A stretch of DNA of 26,001 bases from contig CAZODQ010000021.1 of assembly GCA_964578625.1 (NCBI GenBank), forward strand, positions 1 through 26,001. Direction: 5' to 3'. A model generated the notes under the pieces. That model had not been told where the DNA came from, searched no databases, and saw only the letters and a list, made by a program, of their open reading frames with translations. This DNA comes from CAZBSE01 sp964578625. Lineage in GTDB: Bacteria; Actinomycetota; Humimicrobiia; Humimicrobiales; Humimicrobiaceae. Both the position numbers and the translations under genes were made by a program. Below are positions 15,970 through 25,055 of this stretch, piece by piece. Position 1 is the stretch's first letter; each line of letters opens with the position of its first letter.

Positions 15970-18188
15970 TTCTTTATGGGAGCAAAGCTTAACAACAGAT
16001 GCTTTGTACCAACAGTTTTAAACATCACATCCAGTTCACTGTCACCGGTCAGTTTTTTTATTTTTAAAATCTCGCCCCTCCCCCAGAATTTATGCTCTAT
16101 CAAATCACCTTTTCTGTATCTGCAATATCCGCCGTAACCGTCTTTATCTGCAGCTCTGCCACTTTTTATATTTTTAGATTCAATTTTGTTCTCATCAATT
16201 ATAAGATGTGCCGGTATCTCATTTATAAATCTGGAAAGATTTCTAAAACTTGTATCGCCGTAAATACTATGTGACCGGGAAGAAGATAAAAACACTTTTT
16301 CTTTAGCCCTGGTTACACCAACATAGCATAGCCTTCTTTCCTCCTCCAGCTCCTCAATACTATTCATACTTCTGGAATGAGGAAAGATACCTTCCTCCAT
16401 TCCTATTATGAATACAACCGGAAACTCAAGTCCTTTTGCATTGTGAAGAGTCATAAGTACAAGTCCGTTTGTACTTTCATCATAGTTATCAATATCAGTA
16501 AGAAGTGATACTTCTTCCAAAAACCCGTCAAGATTATACAGACTCCCAATATTTTCAGAGCCATCAGCTGTATCGGGACGCCTGATGTCTTCCTGTGATC
16601 CGGTAATGATATCAGTTTCTCCCGCTTTTTCCTCATACTCTTTAGTGACAGTTAAAAGTTCCCTCAGGTTTTCTATTCTGTTTAATGCTTCAATAGTGTT
16701 CTCCCGCTCAAGTTCTTTCATATAGCCTGTTTTTAACCATATATTCTTCAGTACTTTACTCACACTATGCTCCAATACAAAATTCCTGAAATCAGTTATA
16801 AGTGATATAAATTTATTTATCCTATCCTTTGCACTCGTGCTGAGCGCATGGATCCTGTCAATACTGTAGAAGGCCTCGCAAAAAGTCATGTTGTTTTTCC
16901 TGGCATATTTCTCTATAACTGCAATTGTAGCTTTTCCGATTTTGCGGCTGGGTACGTTCACGATCCTCATCAGGCTCACGACATCTTTAGGATTTACGAT
17001 AAGTTTCATATAGGCAAGCATATCTTTGATTTCTTTTCTATCATAAAACCTAAGGCCGCCATAGATCTTATAGGGAATGTTCTGTCTTACAAGGTATTCC
17101 TCTACAGCTCTGGACTGTGCATTGGTTCTATAAAAAATAGCAAAATCCTTATATTTCTTATTTTTTACTTTTATGTATTTTTCAATATTCCGTACAACAA
17201 AATCTACTTCAACTTTTTCATCAGTGGCAATATATTTAGAAACCATCTCTCCATCCGGATTTTCTGTCCATAACTTCTTATCTTTTCTGTTATCATTATT
17301 GCTTATGATAAAATTTGCTGCATTCAATATATTCTGAGTGGATCTGTAATTCTGTTCAAGCTTTATTACTACAGTGTCCTTAAACTGCCTGTCAAAATCA
17401 ATGATATTCTTTATTTCGGCGCCCCGCCAGCTGTATATATTCTGGTCGTCATCTCCGACAACGCAGATCCTTTTATGTCTTTCAGATAGAAGCATGACTA
17501 ACTCATTTTGAGCAATATTCGTGTCCTGGAATTCATCTACCAGGATATATTTAAATTTTATCTGATATTTCTTTCTTACTTCCGGAAACAATTTTAAAAT
17601 ATCGACAGCAAACATCAGAAGGTCATCAAAATCAAGTGCGTTTGCCTTAAGCAGCTTTTCCTGATATAAGGTATAGATTTTAGCCACTATTTTCTCAAAA
17701 TAATCGATGGCTTTTTTTGAGAAAGCCTCATAATCAACAAGCTTGTTTTTGGCATCACTTATAACTGCCCTAACCGCCTTGGGAGGAAATCTCCTGATGT
17801 CTATATCTAGTTCCTTTTCAACCTTTGATATCAGGCTCAGGGTATCATCAGCATCATAAATAACATAATTCCTGGACATACCCAGATGGTGAATCTCATA
17901 CCTTAAAAGTCTTGCACAGAATGAATGGAATGTACTGACCCACATATATTCCCCGATGCTTCCTACCAGTTCTATTACCCTTCTCTTCATTTCCCTGGCT
18001 GCCTTATTGGTGAATGTAATAGCGAGAATATTAAAAGGATCTACCTTTTTATTTTTGATTAGATATGCAATCCTGTAAGTAAGCACTCTTGTTTTGCCGC
18101 TTCCAGCACCTGCAATGACCAGAAGTGGCTTTTCAGTGCTTTTAACCGCTTTAATCTGCTGGGGATTTAAATATTTTTCTAATTTCAA
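15960..18188 (-). CDS. pcrA: ATP-dependent DNA helicase PcrA/UvrD
   Basis: A 742-residue superfamily 1A helicase of normal length. Motifs in order: the Q motif LNPQQIKAVKS, Walker A VIAGAGSGKTRVL, Ia ITFTNKAAREMKRR, II ILVDEFQDTN, III VGDDDQNIYSWRGAEI, IV QNYRSTQNIL, V LMTLHNAKGLEFPVVFIIGMEEG (split over motif V), and VI EEERRLCYVGVTRAKE. The C-terminus carries a YRKGDLIEHKFWGRGEIL segment, the RNA-polymerase-binding Tudor-like domain seen in PcrA. It unwinds DNA in repair and clears replication and transcription conflicts. The start is GTG at 18188, 11 bases after aroF, with no strong Shine-Dalgarno. It is the last gene of the plsY-led operon. Confidence 0.96.
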   Translation of the reverse strand: MKLEKYLNPQQIKAVKSTEKPLLVIAGAGSGKTRVLTYRIAYLIKNKKVDPFNILAITFTNKAAREMKRRVIELVGSIGEYMWVSTFHSFCARLLRYEIHHLGMSRNYVIYDADDTLSLISKVEKELDIDIRRFPPKAVRAVISDAKNKLVDYEAFSKKAIDYFEKIVAKIYTLYQEKLLKANALDFDDLLMFAVDILKLFPEVRKKYQIKFKYILVDEFQDTNIAQNELVMLLSERHKRICVVGDDDQNIYSWRGAEIKNIIDFDRQFKDTVVIKLEQNYRSTQNILNAANFIISNNDNRKDKKLWTENPDGEMVSKYIATDEKVEVDFVVRNIEKYIKVKNKKYKDFAIFYRTNAQSRAVEEYLVRQNIPYKIYGGLRFYDRKEIKDMLAYMKLIVNPKDVVSLMRIVNVPSRKIGKATIAVIEKYARKNNMTFCEAFYSIDRIHALSTSAKDRINKFISLITDFRNFVLEHSVSKVLKNIWLKTGYMKELERENTIEALNRIENLRELLTVTKEYEEKAGETDIITGSQEDIRRPDTADGSENIGSLYNLDGFLEEVSLLTDIDNYDESTNGLVLMTLHNAKGLEFPVVFIIGMEEGIFPHSRSMNSIEELEEERRLCYVGVTRAKEKVFLSSSRSHSIYGDTSFRNLSRFINEIPAHLIIDENKIESKNIKSGRAADKDGYGGYCRYRKGDLIEHKFWGRGEILKIKKLTGDSELDVMFKTVGTKHLLLSFAPIKKIK

Positions 18189-18199
18189 GTTTCACTAAG

Positions 18200-19018
18200 T
18201 TATCTTATTTTCTTTCCAATGACACCGGCAATATCTCTAACCTGACGTACAAGCTCAGATAATTCCTTTGCATTCAGGGATTGTTGTCCATCACTGAGCG
18301 CAGTGGATGGATCAATATGGACCTCCACCATAAGACCGTCTGCTCCTGCTGCAATTGCCGCTCTGCTCATTGGAATGACTAGATCGCTTTGTCCTGTAGC
18401 ATGAGAGGGATCAATAATTATAGGAAGCTTACTTAATTTTTTAATAACCGGAACAGCTGACAGGTCCAGAGTAAATCTAGTACTGGTCTCAAATGTTCTT
18501 ATTCCTCTTTCGCACAGCACTACTTCTGTATTCCCTTTTAAAGTTATATATTCGACGGCAAGCAGCCATTCTCTTATTGAGGATGCCCACCCTCTTTTAA
18601 GGATAACACTTTTATTTCTCTCATTTGATACTATGCCTATTTTTTTAAGTAGTTCAAAGTTTGACATATTCCTCGTGCCTATCTGCAGGACATCTACATT
18701 ATCAGCTATTATTTCAACATTTTCAGTGTCAGTCACCTCCGTCACAGTCTTAAGGCCGTATTTAATACTAATTTCTTTAAGATACTTAAGACCTTTTTCC
18801 CCAAGTCCCTGGAAACTGTATGGAGATGTTCTGGGCTTATAAGCTCCACCCCGCATAAATGAAAGTCCCATATCTTTTACTATCTTAGCAGTAGCGTCCA
18901 GCTGCTTCCAGCTCTCAATGGCACAGGGCCCTCCGATTATAGTAATATAACCTTCCTTAATAAGTTTTATATCATCCTTGATTTCGGATTTCTTGATTTT
19001 TTCTTTTTTATTTTCCAT
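18200..19018 (-). CDS. aroF: 3-deoxy-7-phosphoheptulonate (DAHP) synthase, type I-beta
   Basis: A 272-residue DAHP synthase that condenses PEP and erythrose 4-phosphate, the first step of the shikimate pathway. Motifs are IIGGPCAIES, RGGAYKPRTSPYSFQGLGEK, the DVLQIGTRNMSNFELL segment, ILKRGWASSIREWL, LCERGIRTFE, IDPSHATGQ and VEVHIDPSTALSDGQQSL. The KPRTSPYSFQG block separates it from KDO8P synthase. It has only about 25 residues before the catalytic barrel, so it lacks the ferredoxin-like regulatory domain of the Thermotoga enzyme and has no fused chorismate mutase. A separate AroQ gene lies 70 bases upstream and may supply feedback control. Confidence 0.94.
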   Translation of the reverse strand: MENKKEKIKKSEIKDDIKLIKEGYITIIGGPCAIESWKQLDATAKIVKDMGLSFMRGGAYKPRTSPYSFQGLGEKGLKYLKEISIKYGLKTVTEVTDTENVEIIADNVDVLQIGTRNMSNFELLKKIGIVSNERNKSVILKRGWASSIREWLLAVEYITLKGNTEVVLCERGIRTFETSTRFTLDLSAVPVIKKLSKLPIIIDPSHATGQSDLVIPMSRAAIAAGADGLMVEVHIDPSTALSDGQQSLNAKELSELVRQVRDIAGVIGKKIR

Positions 19019-19088
19019 TTAAGATTTGTCTTTCCAATTTATAAAATGATTATTATACCATAATTTCATAATATGGCAGTTGTAATAA

Positions 19089-19373
19089 TCAGAGGTTCTC
19101 ATCCTTCTCCAGAATTTGAACATTTCTCAGGATACTTTCAAAAATTTGTATTATATTATCATTATATAAGGGGCCTTTATTATATTTAATTATATTGTTA
19201 ATCAATTCTTCTTCCCTTTTTGCATCATACAGGGGTACATCCCTATCCTCTTTTAACTTTTTTATTTTCATTACAATTTCTGCCCTTCTATTTAGAAAAT
19301 CCACCAGATTTTTATCGATTTTATTTATTTCTTCCCTGTATTTCTCCAACTTCTCCTTGAAACTGTTTTTCAT
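19089..19373 (-). CDS. aroQ: Chorismate mutase, AroQ type
   Basis: A 94-residue all-helical monofunctional chorismate mutase. The pattern YREEINKIDKNLVDFLNRRAEIVMKIKKLKED then YDAKREEELI is the AroQ active-site signature (Arg14, Arg30, the Lys in KLKED, and Asp/Arg/Glu of DAKREE). It converts chorismate to prephenate for Phe and Tyr. The ATG has an AAGGAG Shine-Dalgarno. In some bacteria an AroQ domain is fused to type I-beta DAHP synthase and mediates prephenate inhibition; here the two are neighbours, which suggests possible non-covalent regulation (inference). Confidence 0.9.
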   Translation of the reverse strand: MKNSFKEKLEKYREEINKIDKNLVDFLNRRAEIVMKIKKLKEDRDVPLYDAKREEELINNIIKYNKGPLYNDNIIQIFESILRNVQILEKDENL

Positions 19374-19403
19374 TTATACTCCTTTAATTTTTTTTATTTA
19401 TAC

Positions 19404-20936
19404 CTACTCCCACTCTATGGTGCTAGGCGGTTTTGAACTTATATCATATACCACTCTGTTTACTCCTTCAACCTCATTTACAATTCTGGTACTTATTTTT
19501 TCCAGGACCTTATGCGGAAGCCTCACCCAGTCCGCTGTCATTGCATCAGCACTACTTACCGCTCTTATTATTATGGGGTACGCATATGTCCTTTCATCAC
19601 CCATCACTCCTACGCTTTTTATGGCAGGAAGCACAGCAAAAGATTGCCAGATTTTCTTATATAATCCTGCTTTTTTTATTTCATCTGTCACTATGGCATC
19701 TGCATTCTTGAGGATCTCAATTCTTTCTTCCGTGACCTCTCCGATTATCCTTATAGCCAGTCCAGGTCCCGGAAACGGCTGCCTCCAGACTATCTCATCC
19801 GGGAGGCCCAGTTCTACTCCTATTTTTCTTATTTCATCTTTAAATAATAATCTCAATGGTTCGATCAACTTTAGCTTCATATCATCCGGTAGCCCTCCTA
19901 CATTATGATGTGATTTTATCCTGGCAGCATCTCTGGTACCGCTTTCTATGACATCAGAATATAGTGTCCCCTGAACCAGATAATCCGCTTCCTTTATCTT
20001 TGATGCTTCCTCTTCAAATATTCTTATAAACTCATTCCCGATTATCTTTCTTTTCTTTTCAGGGTCCGAGATTTTTACCAGTTTATTTAAAAACCTGTCC
20101 TTTGCATTTATATGGACCAGATTAATTTTAAAATTCTCTCTGAATGTCTCTATGACCTTATGCGCCTCACCCTTGCGGAGCAATCCATGGTCAACAAAAA
20201 TGCATGTAAGTTTGTCACCAACAGCTTTATTTACAAGAACTGCCGCCACAGAGGAATCTACCCCTCCGCTAAGGCCGCATATAACCCTTCCGCCTTTTAC
20301 TTCATCCCTTATCTTCTTCACCTGTTCCTCAATAATAGAAGTCATGGTCCAGGTGGGAGAACACCCGCAGATGTCAAAAAGGAAATTTTTAAGTATGTCC
20401 ATACCGGAAGGAGTATGCATAACTTCCGGGTGAAACTGTATCCCGTAGATCTTACTTATGGGTTCTCCCATACCTGCAATGGGAATATTGGGTGTGGAAG
20501 CTATTATATCAAAAGAGGGAGGTACTTCAACCACACTATCTTTATGACTCATCCAGCAAATCTCTGTTGGCTTTAGGCCCTTAAAGAGAGGTGATTTTAA
20601 ATTGACCTTTATTTTTGTCTTTCCGTACTCATTTTGTCCGCTTCTGGTAACCTTTCCGTTAAGCAGTTTGGCCATAAGCTGCATACCAAAACAGATTCCC
20701 AGTACCGGCATACCCAAAGACAAAATATCTTTATCAAATGAAAGAACAGTTTTATCTTTCGATAAGATACTATAGGGAGAACCGGAGAGTATCAGACCCC
20801 TGGGTTTCAACTGCCTTATTTTATCAATTTCAGCATCGTAGGGAATAAGCTCGGAATAAACTCTGAGTTCCCTGACTCTCCTCGCAATCAATCGGCTGTA
20901 TTGCCCGCCAAAATCAATGACCAGTACACTGTCCAT
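19404..20936 (-). CDS. guaA: GMP synthase (glutamine-hydrolysing)
   Basis: A complete 510-residue GuaA. The N-terminal class I glutamine amidotransferase has the nucleophile Cys82 (LGICFGMQ) and His169 and Glu171 (IQFHPEVMHT). The ATP pyrophosphatase carries the P-loop SGGVDSS at 223-229, and the C-terminal dimerisation domain includes QPFPGPGLAIRI and ends DISSKPPSTIEWE. It converts XMP to GMP. The ATG lies one base after the guaB3 stop, so translation is coupled. Confidence 0.97.
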   Translation of the reverse strand: MDSVLVIDFGGQYSRLIARRVRELRVYSELIPYDAEIDKIRQLKPRGLILSGSPYSILSKDKTVLSFDKDILSLGMPVLGICFGMQLMAKLLNGKVTRSGQNEYGKTKIKVNLKSPLFKGLKPTEICWMSHKDSVVEVPPSFDIIASTPNIPIAGMGEPISKIYGIQFHPEVMHTPSGMDILKNFLFDICGCSPTWTMTSIIEEQVKKIRDEVKGGRVICGLSGGVDSSVAAVLVNKAVGDKLTCIFVDHGLLRKGEAHKVIETFRENFKINLVHINAKDRFLNKLVKISDPEKKRKIIGNEFIRIFEEEASKIKEADYLVQGTLYSDVIESGTRDAARIKSHHNVGGLPDDMKLKLIEPLRLLFKDEIRKIGVELGLPDEIVWRQPFPGPGLAIRIIGEVTEERIEILKNADAIVTDEIKKAGLYKKIWQSFAVLPAIKSVGVMGDERTYAYPIIIRAVSSADAMTADWVRLPHKVLEKISTRIVNEVEGVNRVVYDISSKPPSTIEWE

Positions 20937-20937
20937 A

Positions 20938-22098
20938 TTATGATCCCAAACCCAATCTCTGCTGCAGCTGGAGAAGTTTCCCTTCTGTTTTTATGGAGGG
21001 AGCAACCATTACTTCAGCCTTCTGGAAGTCCTTGATGTTTTCATAACCACATGTAGCCATTGAAGTCCTTAATGCCCCGCAAAGATTTAAAGTCCCATCA
21101 TTTTCAAATGCAGGACCTACCATTATTTCTTTCAGTGTAGCAACTACATCTGTTTTGATTCTTGTACCGCGCGGAAGATCAGGATGAAAAGTAGCCATAC
21201 CCCAGTGGTAACCTCTTCCCGGAGCTTCCTTTGCTCTTGCAAGCGGAGAACCAACCATGACCAGGTCTGCACCGCAGGCAATAGCTTTTGAAATATCACC
21301 ACCTGTACGCATGCCTCCATCAGCAATAACCAGCGAGTACTGTCCAGTTTCCTCAAGATGCCTTATCCTTGCTGCTGCAGCATCCGAAATAGCAGTTGCC
21401 TGTGGAACACCAATCCCCAACACCTGCCTCGTAGTACATGCTGCCCCCGGACCGACACCGATAAGGACGCCGACTGCTCCTGTCCGCATCAGATGTAGTG
21501 AAGTGGAATATGATGCGCAGCCGCCGACTATTACAGGAACAGGACATTCAGGAATAAATTTCTTAAGATCTAAAGGTATCTTCGTTTTGCTGACATGCTC
21601 TGCGCTGACCACTGTAGCCTGGATCACCAGAATATCGAGACCGGCATCCAAAGCTATTTTATAGTACTTTTCAACATTCTTGGGAGTCAGAGAGGCACAG
21701 GTTATATCGCTTTCTTTCTTTATCTGTTTTACCCTTTTAGAGATTAATTCTTCTTTTACAGGCTCACTGTAAACCTCCTGCATCTTTCTCGTAGCCTCTT
21801 CCGGTGAAAATTTTGAAATCCTATCTAAAATTTTATCCGCATCCTCATACTTACACTGCAGGCCTTCTAAGTTCAATACAGCAAGACCCCCTATTTTTCT
21901 CATTTCAACAGCAAATTTTACATCTACAACACCATCCATTGCCGAAGCCAGTATAGGCAGATCCAGTTTGTATTTTCCAATATTTACCGAAATATCAATA
22001 TCCTCCGGATCCCTTGTCCTTCTGCTCGGGACTATTGATACTTCATCAAAACCATAAGCTCTCCTGCCGGTTTTTCCTCTACCAATTTCTATTTCCAT
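20938..22098 (-). CDS. guaB3: GuaB3 family IMP dehydrogenase-related protein
   Basis: A 386-residue IMPDH/GMPR-fold protein without CBS domains. The start MEIEIGRGKTGRRAYGFDEV and ASAMDGVVD are diagnostic of the GuaB3 branch, known mainly from Actinomycetota and Cyanobacteria. The catalytic loop has Cys221 in GPGAACTTRQVLGIGVPQ, followed by IADGGMRTGGDISKAIACGADLVMVGSPLA. Cyanobacterial GuaB3 has been reported to act as a GMP reductase rather than an IMP dehydrogenase, so the reaction direction here is open. A standard CBS-containing GuaB is not in the window. It follows plsY by nine bases and has an AAGGGG Shine-Dalgarno. Confidence 0.92.
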   Translation of the reverse strand: MEIEIGRGKTGRRAYGFDEVSIVPSRRTRDPEDIDISVNIGKYKLDLPILASAMDGVVDVKFAVEMRKIGGLAVLNLEGLQCKYEDADKILDRISKFSPEEATRKMQEVYSEPVKEELISKRVKQIKKESDITCASLTPKNVEKYYKIALDAGLDILVIQATVVSAEHVSKTKIPLDLKKFIPECPVPVIVGGCASYSTSLHLMRTGAVGVLIGVGPGAACTTRQVLGIGVPQATAISDAAAARIRHLEETGQYSLVIADGGMRTGGDISKAIACGADLVMVGSPLARAKEAPGRGYHWGMATFHPDLPRGTRIKTDVVATLKEIMVGPAFENDGTLNLCGALRTSMATCGYENIKDFQKAEVMVAPSIKTEGKLLQLQQRLGLGS

Positions 22099-22107
22099 TT
22101 ATTCCCC

Positions 22108-22746
22108 TTATCTCTTAAGTTTCTTCTCTTCTCCTCTTATTAATCTTTTAATATTTTCTCTATGAGTGATAAAAATAAGCATCCCCCAAAAAAATGATGC
22201 AACCACTATTGGCCAGTTATATCCGGTAAAATAAAATGAAATAGGAGTAACTGCGGCCGCAAACAAGGATCCAATGGATACAATCCTTAAAATTCCAAAG
22301 ATCAAAGCCCAGGTGCCCAAGATAGCAAAAATAGGGATTATTTCCAACCATACAGGGTTATTCATAAAGGGAAGGCTGCAGATTCCGATTATTACACCAA
22401 AAGAAACAGCAATTCCCTTTCCACCCTTAAAACTGATGAAAACAGGGAAATCATGTCCTAGTATAATAACAACTGATATAACAGCAAGAAGTATGAAATC
22501 CTGGGGATAAATAAAGTACAGTACCAGTACTGGTATAAATCCTTTTACAATATCAGCTATTATAGTTATAATACCGTAACTTACTCCAAGGGTGCGTGTA
22601 ACATTAGTCCCTCCTACGTTTCCACTGCCGTATTTCCTTATATCATCGCCCCTCTTTATTTTATGTATTATATATGCAGTAGGAAAAGAGCTGAAGAGGT
22701 AAGCTGCAATTACAAATATAATTTTATAAAATAAATCGATGCCCAT
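22108..22746 (-). CDS. plsY: Glycerol-3-phosphate acyltransferase PlsY
   Basis: A 212-residue integral membrane acyltransferase with about five hydrophobic segments. It shows YGSGNVGGTNVTRTLG (motif 1; the usual form is SGNIGATN), LGHDFPVFISFKGGKGIAVSFG (motif 2 across two blocks) and a C-terminal cytoplasmic KR-rich tail. PlsY transfers the acyl group of acyl phosphate to glycerol 3-phosphate, giving lysophosphatidate. It heads the operon plsY-guaB3-guaA-aroQ-aroF-pcrA. The ATG has no Shine-Dalgarno, and a TATACT hexamer lies only about 18 bases upstream, so the transcript may have almost no leader. I found no convincing -35. Confidence 0.93.
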   Translation of the reverse strand: MGIDLFYKIIFVIAAYLFSSFPTAYIIHKIKRGDDIRKYGSGNVGGTNVTRTLGVSYGIITIIADIVKGFIPVLVLYFIYPQDFILLAVISVVIILGHDFPVFISFKGGKGIAVSFGVIIGICSLPFMNNPVWLEIIPIFAILGTWALIFGILRIVSIGSLFAAAVTPISFYFTGYNWPIVVASFFWGMLIFITHRENIKRLIRGEEKKLKR

Positions 22747-23175
22747 TATAGATATATTGTTTTAGTATAAAAATTTTAGAAAAAACAAAAAGATTTAATA
22801 TTTCTAAAACTGTAAATTACTGCCTAAAAACCCTTAGTGTAATATTAAAAGAAATATTACTATAAGTTCCTGATTTATTCAATTTATTAAACATCGTATA
22901 TTGCAGCTTGGGGATATTATTTTTTAAAATTAACTCAGAAACAAATTCTTTCTTATACGGGATGGGCTATGTATCCAATCGATTGAAAATTTTGCTGTTA
23001 ATTTTTATATTTCTAAACTGCAGGTCGATTCTTAACAAAGTCAGATGCTGTCTATATGATCTATTATAATTGGATACTTACTGTTAAAGACTTTCATTTT
23101 TCTTTTACCATATAAAGAGGCTGTGACATATAAGCGATGCTGTTTTCATATACTTCACTTGCAATATTAGTGGAT
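22747..23175. other. Gene-free AT-rich interval between plsY and araB
   Basis: About 430 bases without a supportable gene. TATCCAAT near 22972 and ATTGGATA near 23070 form a distant inverted pair. Just past the araB stop, in another minus-strand frame, about 29 open codons run from 23172 to a stop near 23085 with no start codon; they could be the tail of a deleted gene or chance. I see no GC-rich terminator hairpin for araB, no tRNA and no repeat array. It probably holds the plsY promoter at its left end. Confidence 0.5.
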
Positions 23176-24837
23176 TTATTTTCTTAATTCATCCTCCAGT
23201 ACATCTCCTAATTTTTTATATCTTTTATACAAAGAATCATAAATGGAAACATTTTTCTTCTGGGGATGATAATCAGTCTCAAAATCCGATCCCATAAATT
23301 CCTGCGCTTCCTCTACTGACCCGAATACCCTGGCTACTACTGCTCCAAAGATAGCAGCTCCTAATGCTGCAGACAGCTCAGTCTTTGTCACTTTGATCGG
23401 CATGTTCAGTACATCGGACAGTACCTGCATGACCAGCGATGATTTTTTAGGTATCCCCCCTGTTGCTACAACTTGATTTATTTTAATATTTTCCTGGTGA
23501 AATCTTTCTATGATAGCTTTTGCCCCAAATGCAGTTGCTTCGACCAATGTCCTGTAGAGTTTAGGAGCACTGGTCACCATGTTCAAACCTAAAAGAGCAC
23601 CTTTTAGCTTCTGGTCAGCATATGGGGTCCTTCTTCCATTTAGCCAGTCAATGGCTATCAAATTATTATCTTCAGGATTTATCTTTAAAGCTTCTTTAGT
23701 TATTTCAGGAAGAATCAAACTAATTGCTTTATTTACATCTATTTCCGTCACAGAATCCGGCATGATTTTTTTTAAAGGCCAGGAAATAAAATCCCTGAAC
23801 CAGGCATAAACATCTCCATAAGCGGACTGCCCTGCTTCAAGCCCTATCATGCCCGGTATCACAGATCCATCGACCTGTCCGCATATTCCTGCAACCAGCC
23901 TGTCTCCTATCTCCTCTTTCGGACTCACGGCTATATCACAGCAGGAAGTGCCTATTATCTTGACAAAGGTACCCGGCTTTACCCCTGCCCCTACTGCTCC
24001 CATATGGGCATCATAGGCTCCTACTGAAACAGGGATGCCTTCCTTGAGGCCCAGAAGATCTGCCCACTCTCCACTAAGCCCGCCTGCAGAAATATCCGAG
24101 GTATATGTCTCGCTGTACAGCCTTTCCCTTAGCCCCGAAAGCAGTGGTGAGAGCTTTACCAGAAACTTCTCCGGAGGGAGCCCTCCCCATGAGGCATGCC
24201 ACATCGCCTTGTGGCCTGCAGCACATCTGCTTCGCTTGAGCCTTGCCGGATCTGTGTTTCCTGTAAGGACTGCGGGTATCCAGTCCGCATGCTCGATCCA
24301 TGAGTGTGCAGCATCCCTTACTTTTGCGTCCTCTCCCAGCAAATGGAGTATCTTTGCCCAGAACCACTCCGAAGAATACACCCCGCCTTCGTATTTGGTG
24401 TAGTCTTCTCCTCCCCAGGTCTTTGCCACTTTGTTAATAAGTTCTGCTTCTTCTACCGAGCTGTGGTCCTTCCACATCACAAACATGGCATTGGGATTGT
24501 CCTTAAAATCCTCTGAAAGCGAGAGGACCCTTCCCTGCCTGTCTACCGGAGCCACTGTGGAGCCTGTGGTATCTACTCCTATCCCTATTATGTTATCTCT
24601 TACCGAAGGGCCTGCTTTATCAAGTGCCCCTACTACCGCCTCTTTGAGGGATTCGATGTGGTCTAAGGGGTGCTGTCGGAACTGGTTTTTCTCGGGGTTG
24701 CAGTACTTTCCTTCAGCCCATCTTTTAAAATTTGACACATGGGTCGATATCTCCCTGCCGCTTGACACTTCCACTACGACCGAGCGTGCCGAATCAGTTC
24801 CAAAATCCATTCCTATTACGTATTTTGAGTCATTCAT
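23176..24837 (-). CDS. araB: Ribulokinase (FGGY family), AraB-like
   Basis: A 553-residue FGGY kinase of normal AraB length. The N-terminal IGMDFGTDSARSVVVEVSSG, the ARLKRSRCAAGHKAMWH block with GGLPPEKFL, VGAYDAHMGAVGAGV, KIIGTSCCDIAVSP and IPGMIGLEAGQSAYGDVYAWF are the ribulokinase set, and VVATGGIPKKSSLVMQVLSDVL is the C-terminal ATP-site block. It phosphorylates ribulose, classically in L-arabinose use. The ATG has an AAAAGGA Shine-Dalgarno. Base composition changes inside the gene: hand counts of 60-base rows give 30-43% GC in 23581-23800 but about 50-62% in 23821-24360. No arabinose isomerase or epimerase accompanies it; only a truncated isomerase-like gene lies upstream. Confidence 0.93.
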   Translation of the reverse strand: MNDSKYVIGMDFGTDSARSVVVEVSSGREISTHVSNFKRWAEGKYCNPEKNQFRQHPLDHIESLKEAVVGALDKAGPSVRDNIIGIGVDTTGSTVAPVDRQGRVLSLSEDFKDNPNAMFVMWKDHSSVEEAELINKVAKTWGGEDYTKYEGGVYSSEWFWAKILHLLGEDAKVRDAAHSWIEHADWIPAVLTGNTDPARLKRSRCAAGHKAMWHASWGGLPPEKFLVKLSPLLSGLRERLYSETYTSDISAGGLSGEWADLLGLKEGIPVSVGAYDAHMGAVGAGVKPGTFVKIIGTSCCDIAVSPKEEIGDRLVAGICGQVDGSVIPGMIGLEAGQSAYGDVYAWFRDFISWPLKKIMPDSVTEIDVNKAISLILPEITKEALKINPEDNNLIAIDWLNGRRTPYADQKLKGALLGLNMVTSAPKLYRTLVEATAFGAKAIIERFHQENIKINQVVATGGIPKKSSLVMQVLSDVLNMPIKVTKTELSAALGAAIFGAVVARVFGSVEEAQEFMGSDFETDYHPQKKNVSIYDSLYKRYKKLGDVLEDELRK

Positions 24838-24912
24838 AATTAGTCCTTTTCAGAGACTGATTCTTTACTGTTTACAACTACTTCTCCCCGAATCTAACAA
24901 ATTTCCCCGTGA

Positions 24913-24918
24913 ATTATA
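24913..24918 (-). promoter_or_regulatory. Possible -10 element of the araB promoter
   Basis: A perfect TATAAT on the minus strand lies about 75 bases before the araB start codon. The leader that follows carries two CGGGGA repeats and the Shine-Dalgarno. The -35 position holds no good match. Sequences of the form TTWAGTCAAW occur several times nearby on both strands (near 24930, 25020 and 25066) and might be operator half-sites, but the AT-rich background makes this weak. Confidence 0.35.
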
Positions 24919-25055
24919 TCGTCTTATTTGACTTAATTATTTAGTCTGGATTATCAGTTAGGTTTCAATATAAAATTTTTTATGATATGTACGCCTTAAA
25001 AATTACAAAAAACAAACAATTGACTAAATGACTTTTCCAATTAATCAAAATAAAA

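Noticed and set aside
20112..21664. Plus-strand open frames opposite guaA and guaB3, including one of 154 codons
   Set aside because: They lie wholly antisense to strongly conserved enzymes, lack Shine-Dalgarno sequences and have no recognisable domains; they are shadows of the real genes.
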